Shown: positions 57,058 through 64,000 of the stretch, piece by piece
Position numbering within the stretch: the first letter of the stretch is position 1
Layout of the letters: each line of letters begins with the position of its first letter
Assembly: GCF_035083965.1 (NCBI RefSeq)
Contig: NC_089732.1
Span: forward strand, 4,045,383 to 4,109,382
Origin: Branchiostoma lanceolatum
Lineage: Eukaryota; Chordata; Leptocardii; Amphioxiformes; Branchiostomatidae
Direction: 5' to 3'
Length of the DNA stretch: 64,000 bases
The notes under the pieces: generated by a model
The model's database searches: none
What the model saw: the letters and a program-made list of their open reading frames with translations, nothing else
Told to the model about the DNA's origin: nothing
Program-made: the position numbers and the translations under genes

Positions 57058-60000
57058 ATGGCTGACCCGGCCGAAAACATATTCGCGCACATGCAGCCAA
57101 AGATGGAAGGCAGTCTGCCGCTGGTTTGCATTCTGTCCGTCACACACCGGTTAATGAACATTGACAATGTGTTACAGACGTGGAGAGAGGACAGGAAACG
57201 GAAGAGAGTCATGCACAAGCCGATCCGCGCCGTGCTGATAGGGTTCGCCCTGTGCTGTTACCTGTTCACCATCTTCATTAACATCATCTCATCCAACTTA
57301 GGAATAGAGCTAGGTGAGTGGAATAATTCCTACATTAACAACCGAACAATTGTCGGATTGATGTTCCTGTAGCTCAATTGGTAGAAGCCCCACAGTTGGG
57401 CTACTTGTTCCAATTAGTTGGTAAATAGGAGACCCAGGTTTGAAACCGGGGAAGGGCATCATAGTTAGAGCTACATTCGTTTTTCGGAAGAGAAGTAAAA
57501 TGGGGATCCCGTTTTCGAGGAGGTGCCTCGAGCACATTAAAGGCACTACAACTGTTACAGTCTCATTACTCAGATACACTGGGTACCTACTGGCTATGAA
57601 AACAAAAAAATGGTTAATTACAACTAGGTATATAATCCAACTAGGTATTCAAGTTTCGGCCATTTTTTTACTAGCTTCACAACGTTGCTTGGCTTGTCCT
57701 TTAAGTAAATACTAAAAATTCTTACGAACATAAATTACCGTAAAGTAGTTGCGTTACTACACCGGGTAGAGACACAGTGCATTTGGTGGTAAACGACTTC
57801 AGGACGGTGCTCAATCATTTTTGATGTGGATTAGTGGAGATTAATGGGCCATTTCGATAGGAATGTGTAACAATATCCACAAATGCATACGCGAACATAA
57901 ATTACCGCAAAGTGGTTGATTCACGTTACCGCATTAGGTGGGGCCACTACACCAGGGTGGCTAACAACTTTAGGAGGGGCTGATCGAGGGGTGTTCATTA
58001 AGTTAGACGACCTGTACCTAGCCCCTCGGGGCATGAATGCACAATAAAGGTCTTTCATTCATTCAATTAACTTTTGATGGGGATTAGTGGAAATTGATGA
58101 GCCATTCCGTTTTTTATCAGAAACGTGTTCGTGTTTTTAGAGATCTCGTGTTTCAATGCGTGTTTCACTCTCCAAGCAGAGGATGGGTTTCGTCTGGTTT
58201 TTGACGTATTGTGGGGTTTGAAGAGACAAAAGGCCCGACAAAAACGCCTAAAACACGTCAAAAACCAGACGGAACCCCTCTTCTGCTTGGTGAGTATGCA
58301 TGTTTCATAAAGTCCCCGTCACACAGTCGACGAGCTTCTGCCGTATTTGTTGATCGCCAGAAGGCCGGCCGATTTTAAAATCGACAGAAGGTCACTCGAA
58401 TTTTTGGTCTGAAAAAGCCACGCTACCATTCCTAACCGATCGGCGACCTGCGAACATCGTCATCGGCCGATCCCTAAAAAAATCGTATTACTGCCGAAAA
58501 TGTCGTTTAGATCTCGCAGACATGTCGGCAGATCGATTTTCGTGCTGTGTGACAAGAGCTTTACTGAAATTTGTACATTCTCGGGGCCTGGGTATATGTT
58601 TTGTTAGCATTCTTGTGCGGATAAGACTTGTTGTCAGTTAAACATGGTGGTGGGAACGAGTTGTTTATAGTGCAAATATCACAAAATGTATCTGTTCTCG
58701 TTTCCTGTGTTTCTTTTGCTGCTCTGGACTCATCACAGTGAACTACAAGTTCTTTAGTCGAGCAGCGCTCTCTAAGGATATATATGCGATCAGAGGTAGG
58801 TATCATGGTATAATCCCGCAGTTTGGTGGCGCTGGCAGATGAGGTGGTGGAGTGTAACCAATAACTGTGGGAACATGCTGGATATATAGAAGCTTAAGAA
58901 GGTGCTAACGATAACAAATGCATTGTTTTACTTACACGTTAAGCTGTAGTCCCAATCGTAGAACGGCGTTTCGTCGTAACTTAACGTAACCAGTACCTGG
59001 TGCTTAGGTACACAGCTTAAATGTGATGCTAGGTGCTAACGACACCCTACGATATTTTAGGGCAATGGGTTGCTCCTTGTGGATAGGCTAATATTCTAAC
59101 ATCCCTAACGTTAAGAAGGAATAACTACTTAACACCCTAAGCGTCCCTACAGCATAATATATATCTTCATTTTGGTGAAGTTTGTCGACAAAATAGATTC
59201 AGCTGTATCACACACATGTGGCAATGAAAACATAACCATTTTGGCGAAGGTAAATAATGTTGTCTAAAACGTGGTTACATGTACACACTAAGACCAAGAA
59301 TGTAGGCTACTTTGATGTAATTGTTACGTGATGAATATATATCTTAACACATTGCCGTACTTTAAAGAAAAGATATTTCCCAATTTAAGACATTGTCGCT
59401 TCCCACAGACTGGTTCCAGGCGTCCATCGGAAACACCACAGCGAGGTTCCAGTTCGACTTCACCCCGGCCGGCTGGGTCTTCACGCTCTGGGCAGTCATC
59501 TTCTTTTGGAACCTCATCTGGCACTTCTACGCGCTTACAACTATCTGTCGCAGGTACGGAATATTCATTCGTTAGTGGGTTAGTTCGCCAGTTAGATCGT
59601 TTGTTTCATACACTCTTCTGGCACCGCCATGGGCCAAGGGCACGTTGTCGTGAAATACCAACGGTAAATTGGACACAAAAAAAACAAATAAACAAACCTA
59701 CAAACAGGCAAGCTTCCATAACGCATTCACGAGTCTGGCACCACCATAAGCAGTCGGTACTTCGCTGTGGGAGTATGTTTGGTTATTTGTTTGTTTATTT
59801 ATTTGTTTGTTCATTTTACCATTGGCAATTCACAAATTCTCCTAGAATCCTTGTTGGTCGGAACATCTACAACGTGTATATAATTTCTTAATTCCAAATT
59901 CACTAGTCTAAGTTGGTGTCTGTTTTTAAAAAGAGGAGAAAGGCTTTCACAGGTCATAGTTCAAGTTCAGCCACATTGTAATACGACACCTGAGCGGGAC

Positions 60001-63000
60001 AAGAAAAGTGCATTACTCGGGTGAAAGGTGGTTCCGCTCCAAAGTTAGTGCGCTAGTTTTCTAAGGTGAAGGACCCACAAAATGTTAACAAAACGTTATT
60101 TCCTTTAATCAAAAATTCTCCTGTGTAAGGATTGGAGAACTGTAATCGAATATAAAAAAAGATATTGGAAAAAATTAAACTTCGTCACGAAAAGCTATAG
60201 GATTTGAACCAAAAACCAAAAAATTTTAATGAACACAAAAGTTGTTTTAGAGCTATAAAATGACCAAAATTCTTATATATAAGAGTTAGAGAATTGTAAT
60301 TAGATATAAACAAAATATTGAAAAATAATTTAACTTCGTCACTGACAGGATTCGAACCGCAAAATGTTAATCAATGTTTAAACTCAAATGTTACTTTTAA
60401 AGCTACTAGATAAAATTAATTATCATTTTCTTTTCATTCAAAATTTTTGATCTGTAAGAGTGACAGAATTGTAATCAAACATACAAAAAAATGTTTCGAA
60501 AAAATAAAACTTCGTCACGGATAGAATTCAAACCACAAAATGTTGATTAACGCAAACGTTACTTTTAGAGCTACTAGATGAAATCATAATTCTTTTAATT
60601 TGAAAAATCTTATCTGTAAAGATTTACAGAATTATGATTACAAATACATGTATAAAAACAAAATATTGAAAAAAATGAAACGTCGTCACGGACAGGATTC
60701 GAACCTGTGCGGGGAAACCCCATTGGATTTCGAGTCCAACGCCTTAACCACTCGGCCACCGTGACTACCTGTTTTATTACTATTGCTAATGGCAGAAGAC
60801 GACATTTTATTGCTTTTCTTTTATTGTATTCATATCTACTTACATACAATAAAAAACTTTATCAAGATTTAAAAAGTTAGCATAAGATTTTCTTAGTAAA
60901 TTCAGCTTTCCATTTGCACAAATTTAAGAACATACTCCAAATAAACAATTACAGTAAGTGATATCATAAGGTGATTGAGCCTTACGAAACTAGATGTAAT
61001 CGCTGTTTGGTTAAAACAAAACAAAAATACAACAGAGAAACCAGAACAAAATTTAGAGAAAATGGCGCATTTTTGTTGTTACGGTGCGTACAACATCTAT
61101 TGCTTTAAATTTTGGTCCATGTGTGTGTCTACATGCTTGAGGTCCCGGTACAAGATCGCTTTCGAAGATTCGGGTACGCATGTGCAGTGTCAAGGTGAAG
61201 GCCCCTGGCTTGTAAACAATTGTGTCTTGACCATTGTCGTCATTTGCATAACAATGCCCAGAGGGGTTTTGTTCACGTCTCAGGGGCCTTCATCTTTGAC
61301 TCTGCACATGCGTCCTCGAATCCACAAAAGCGCTAATATTATTAAGAAAGTCTTGATCGATTTGAACGATATGTGGTATGTTGGTAGGTGTTGTGAGCCT
61401 GCCGATCAATGTATTTTGGGGCCACCTGGTGGCCGACCTTGGTACTGCTGCAGAGATTCCGGATCTCGTATCTTTAGTCATGGACATGCTGTGGTCTTGA
61501 TTTTTTGGAGGCAGATAGCTTTATTGTAAAGAAGAAGTGGTTTAGGCTTGGGTCCCCAGCAGCTTGCTCTACAGGAACTGCAGGGGCGTTTTTGTTAGAA
61601 TCTTTCAAGGACGATATCTATACAAGGGAAGGACGCATTTGAATGATATTTTTTTCTGCAGGTACAGTATGTGTACGTGTACGTGTTTCCTAACGCCGTT
61701 CCCGCGCCAATGTAAGTTTTCTTGCACAGGCCTTTCGCCTTGGCACTGTCCGTGGTATACGATTCCTTACTTAATCTCCTTCGGGGCTTTGTCCTACGTC
61801 TCTTTCTGCAGGTACAAACATGAGTACGTGTACGTGTTTCCTAACGCCCTCCCCACGCCGTTCTGGGTGGCCTGGATCATAAACCTGGGCCTGAACATCG
61901 GCTGGCAGTTCCTGTTCGACGGGCGGCATATGATCCCCGCCGCCGTGTTCATGGCGCTCATCGTCATCTCTCTCATCGTCTGCCTGGCGACCACGTACTT
62001 CCGCACCTGCCGCGACGGCGCCTGGATGAAGGACAACATGCCGGTACGTGCACAAGATTCCGTTAGTTATGTAGGATTAGCGGTAGTTTTCTTTAAACGG
62101 GATCCCCGATCAGAGGTGATATATAGATACTCGTAGTCGCTAGTAGTCGGACCTGCCGCGACGGGGCCTGGATACCGGCAATACGGCCGGTACGTGCACA
62201 AGATTCCGTTAGGTTAAGTCACGCACACAGGGAATTTTAACGATAGTTAATACCATTAATTAAAACCGCGGATTGTAGGAGAGTCTTGCATAATGAAGGA
62301 CAACATGCAGGTACGTGCGATAGTTTTCGTTAATCGAGATCTAGTAGTAGTAGCCCAGGCGATGTGGCCTGGATGAAGGACAACGTGTCGGTAACGTTAC
62401 GTGCACCAGATTCCGTTAGGATCAGTGATAGAGGAGGTCCTTATTGGTGATAGTATTCAGCATGATGGCGATCGGAGCAGGGGGTCACTGGTAACTCGAT
62501 GAAGGTTTATATTCAGGTAGAACATTACGTAAATAAATGGAGCAACCGGATGAATTGTAAGAAGTCAAGTTTCTTGACAGCAACAACTACCTTTCATCAG
62601 TGACTGAGAATCTTCATTCCGTTAATAGACGTTGTCCTGTTTTCTAAATCTACATGTTATTGGGCAAAGCCGAGGTGCTCACACTATGCTCCTGATAACG
62701 TATGGCTGGTGGTCGTAACTCGAAGCAATTGAAGATCATTGAAGCTAAGACGTTGTCCCTAACGTCCGTACCCCGGCTACCTGGAACAAATGACAACTGG
62801 TCTTCTTTGTTTGTCTAAAAAGCCCTCCAGTATTATGACTAAAAAAACGACCAGTTGTTGTTTAGGCGTGGGGGTGGTTTCTACCAGGTTAGGGGAGCGT
62901 ATCCTCTTCACTTGTTTTATATAACTGTTTTTAAGAGGCTTGTGTAATTGTCCTTTTTGTAGGGCGATCTGTACGCAGTGCGGCTCCTGTGCCACAACGG

Positions 63001-63664
63001 CCTGGGCATCTACATCACCTTCGCCACCGTGCTGTTCTTCCTCAACCTCGGCATCTGTCTGATCTGGTGGGGAGCGGGGGCAAACCAGGTAAGCAAGCAG
63101 CACAACTTGAAATACATACAAACAAAAACTCCCCCTGCAGTACGGAAGGATTCTTCTAAGAAGCCCGAAATCGACCTTTATCTTTTTTTAATATCATGAC
63201 TTCGGTCAAGCTTGCAAGACTTTAATCTACTAGCATGGCGGACGTCCATGACGTCATAGTCACGTGGGTGTAAAATGCCATATTTGACCACCCCGATACC
63301 TCTGCCTTAGGTTGACGTGACCACGGGTTTGTTTTCCGGACATGGTCTTTCAACAAAATGACTTTTTAATTTTCTTATTGACTAATGCCTTTATAAATTT
63401 AACACACCAACATGGCGGACATTCATGACGTCATAGTCACGTGGGTGTAAAACGCCATATTTGACCGTCCCGATACCTCTGCCTTAGGTTGACGTGACCA
63501 CGGGCCTGTTCTCCGGGCTGGCGTTCCTGATGCTGGTGTGGTTCGTGCTGGAGAACTTCACCCCGCTGGAGCCGTACTGCCGCTACACGCTCACTATCTG
63601 GCCCACACTCATCGTGGCGCTCACCGCCATCTTCATCCACCGTCGGGCGCCGGTTGGTGGCACT
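57058..63664 (+). CDS. Multi-pass membrane protein, TspO/MBR-like sequence character (5' part; continues beyond the window)
   Basis: Five exons join in phase: 57058-57313, 59409-59553, 61812-62043, 62963-63088, 63488-63664, giving 312 residues so far. Exon 1: MADPAENIFAH, a basic stretch (REDRKRKR) and a membrane segment (AVLIGFALCCYLFTIFIN). Exon 2: FTPAGWVFTLWAVIFFWNLIW. Exon 3: TPFWVAWIINLGLNIGWQF and ALIVISLIVCLA. Exon 4: ITFATVLFFLNLGICLIWW. Exon 5: LAFLMLVWFVLENF and an LTIWPTLIVALTAIF helix. The PAGWxFxLWxxIF phrase, NxxW in the next segment and Trp-rich helices resemble the tryptophan-rich sensory protein family. The function is unknown and TspO kinship is a judgement by eye. ATG 57058 has a good context (CGCCATGGC). 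Exon 2 is the source of, or sister to, the segment in the units at 12, 14.7 and 17 kb. Confidence 0.75.
57360..57600 (+). mobile_element. tRNA-derived SINE candidate
   Basis: TGTAGCTCAATTGGTAGAAGC resembles a tRNA A box and CAGGTTTGAAACCGG a B box about 60 bp further on. A tRNA-unrelated body (GAGGAGGTGCCTCGAGCACATTAAAGG) follows. It lies in intron 1 of the membrane-protein gene. The ends are not delimited by an obvious target duplication. Confidence 0.6.
57720..58115. repeat. Diverged direct duplication of about 170-220 bp
   Basis: GAACATAAATTACCG.AAAGT.GTT recurs at 57726 and 57894, and TTTTGATG.GGATTAGTGGA.ATT at 57820 and 58071. A CAATAAAGGTCTTTCATTCATTC tail at about 58042-58064 resembles a retroelement 3' end. 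Confidence 0.65.
58166..58297. mobile_element. Short hairpin MITE (CTCTCCAAGC family)
   Basis: It starts ACTCTCCAAGCAGAGGATGG and ends TCTTCTGCTTGGTGAGTA with arms matching over about 55 bp. The flanks TGCGTGTTT and TGCATGTTT could be a target duplication with one change. Confidence 0.75.
58309..58565. mobile_element. Inverted-ended element (GTCACACAG ... CTGTGTGAC)
   Basis: The ends AAAG....GTCACACAG and CTGTGTGACAAGAGCTTT pair imperfectly, and the interior is rich in GATCGGC/GCCGATC palindromes. Assignment as a MITE is tentative. Confidence 0.5.
60085..60683 (-). repeat. Array of about 155-175-bp repeats ending in tRNA-Ser 3' fragments
   Basis: Three diverged units contain CGTCAC..(A)GGATT.GAACC at 60183-60210, 60337-60358 and 60513-60534, spaced about 154, 176 and 171 bp. 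This is the T-arm and 3' acceptor strand of the intact tRNA at 60684-60765. The spacer (CTGTAAGAGT.ACAGAATTGTAATC..., AAAATATTGAAAAA) also repeats. The 5' halves of the tRNA are missing in these units. Confidence 0.8.
60684..60765 (-). tRNA. tRNA-Ser (anticodon CGA)
   Basis: 82-nt class II tRNA on the minus strand: acceptor GTCACGG/CCGTGAC with G discriminator, D-arm GGCCGAGTGGTTAAGGC, anticodon stem-loop TGGACTCGAAATCCA (anticodon CGA, U33 present), long variable arm GGGGTTTCCCC and T-arm ACAGGTTCGAATCCTGT. All stems pair. No intron. It lies in an intron of the membrane-protein gene, antisense to it. Confidence 0.97.
61155..61336. mobile_element. Inverted-repeat MITE (ACGCATGTGCAG)
   Basis: Left GATTCGGGTACGCATGTGCAG and right CTGCACATGCGTCCTCGAATC pair, continuing through TCAAGGTGAAGGCCCCTG / CAGGGGCCTTCATCTTTGA. 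Non-coding, intronic. Confidence 0.8.
61662..61711 (+). pseudogene. Pseudo-exon: partial copy of exon 3 start with both splice sites
   Basis: TTTTTCTGCAG|GTACAGTATGTGTACG...CCTAACGCC..CCCGCGCCAAT|GTAAGT is a copy of the first about 50 bases of the exon at 61812, bounded by its own acceptor and a good donor. 50 bases would shift the reading frame, so inclusion would make a truncated transcript. Confidence 0.7.
62020..62420 (+). repeat. Echo copies of the exon 3 tail and donor
   Basis: The exon end ATGAAGGACAACATGCCG|GTACGTGCACAAGATTCCG (donor 62044) is repeated in diverged form with donors near 62190, 62311 and 62391. The copies lack the upstream exon body. Confidence 0.8.
63230..63520 (+). 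repeat. Tandem copy of an intron end, acceptor and exon start
   Basis: About 63230-63340 and 63408-63520 share CATGGCGGAC.TCATGACGTC and CCTCTGCCTTAG|GTTGACGTGACC. Only the second continues as exon 5 (63488). The first diverges after about 30 exon bases. Confidence 0.85.
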
Positions 63665-63836
63665 GTAAGTTACTTTAAATACTTTGTTTCGCATACATCC
63701 CGTAAACCGCCTTTAGGCGAAACACAGTAGTTTGGTACAGTAAGTACTGCCGCTACACCCTCACCATCTGGCCCACGCTCATCGTGGCGCTCACCGCCAT
63801 CTTCATCCACCGTCGGCCGGTTGGTGGCGCTGTAAG
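63571..63836 (+). repeat. Partial tandem copy of exon 5 with donor
   Basis: TACTGCCGCTACAC.CTCAC.ATCTGGCCCAC...CACCGTCGG...GGTGGC.CT|GTAAGT occurs at 63576-63664 and again at 63750-63831. The second copy lacks three bases (HRRAPV versus HRRPV) and is preceded by GGTACAG, a possible acceptor, so it might be an alternative exon. Confidence 0.85.
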
Positions 63837-63856
63837 TTGTTTTCAATATACTTAAC

Positions 63857-64000
63857 GCCAAAAATAGTTACTCAAGCAACTGGATAAGATTTTTTTTAAA
63901 CAGTCAGACGTTTCAGCCAGCATCCGCTGTCTTTCGTCAGTTATTGAAACGTCTGACTGTTTCAAAATCGTATCCAGTTGCTTGAGTAACTATTTTTGGC
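63857..64000. mobile_element. Snap-back MITE at the right edge
   Basis: GCCAAAAATAGTTACTCAAG... at 63857 and its exact complement ending at 64000 form 30 perfectly paired bases, followed inward by AACAGTCAGACGTTTCA / TGAAACGTCTGACTGTTT. The element may end exactly at, or just beyond, the window boundary. Confidence 0.85.

Noticed and set aside
60610-60849. 79-codon minus-strand ORF
   Set aside because: It is read through the tRNA-Ser gene; the arginine/tryptophan-rich section (VAEWLRRW) is a translated tRNA D-arm.
62041-62136. Extension of exon 3 of the membrane gene past 62043
   Set aside because: The donor at 62044 (CCG|GTACGTG) gives phase 0 to the exon at 62963, which continues the membrane-segment pattern; the readthrough sequence has none.

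Overview
This is animal nuclear DNA: spliced genes with GT-AG introns, a RING/B-box/NHL (TRIM) gene family, a PIF1 helicase whose exon structure and length match the animal family, a tRNA-Ser gene, and dense short inverted-repeat elements and truncated LINEs. The strong TRIM-NHL amplification, a TIR-plus-kinase gene and many hairpin MITEs fit an invertebrate deuterostome, most likely a lancelet (Branchiostoma). That assignment is inference, since no species marker was tested.

Layout. 1-22,100 is a tandemly grown TRIM cluster on the + strand. It holds two intact single-exon TRIM-NHL genes (268-2439 and 19357-21531). Between them lies a chimeric gene in which most of the NHL propeller is replaced by a RanBP2-like FG/Ran-binding segment (3906-9326), with traces of NHL coding sequence on both sides. 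Three degenerate units (A 11221-13842, B 13843-16216, C 16217-18382) follow. Each joins a TRIM promoter and RING fragment to an exon matching the membrane-protein gene 42-47 kb downstream, followed by a short secreted-peptide-like acidic ORF. 22635-28462 (-) is PIF1 in 10 coding exons. 30981-47634 (-) is a 28-exon gene that I could join phase-consistently into 1727 codons: TIR-like domain, acidic linker, helical region, two tyrosine-kinase-like pseudokinase domains and a long SH3-ligand-rich tail. 47635-57057 is intergenic with repeats. 57058 to the right edge (+) is the 5' part of a multi-pass membrane protein with TspO/MBR-like sequence character, and a tRNA-Ser(CGA) lies in one of its introns on the other strand.

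Themes. First, new domain combinations: TRIM-RanBP2, TIR-pseudokinase-pseudokinase, and RING fragment-membrane exon. Second, partial exon tandem duplications that copy splice sites occur in both large spliced genes. Third, several mobile-element insertions can be ordered in time because duplicated copies keep the empty site. PIF1 is a housekeeping DNA helicase. The TRIM and TIR-pseudokinase genes look like components of ubiquitin and innate-immune-type signalling, but that role is inferred from domain families and nothing in the window shows it directly.
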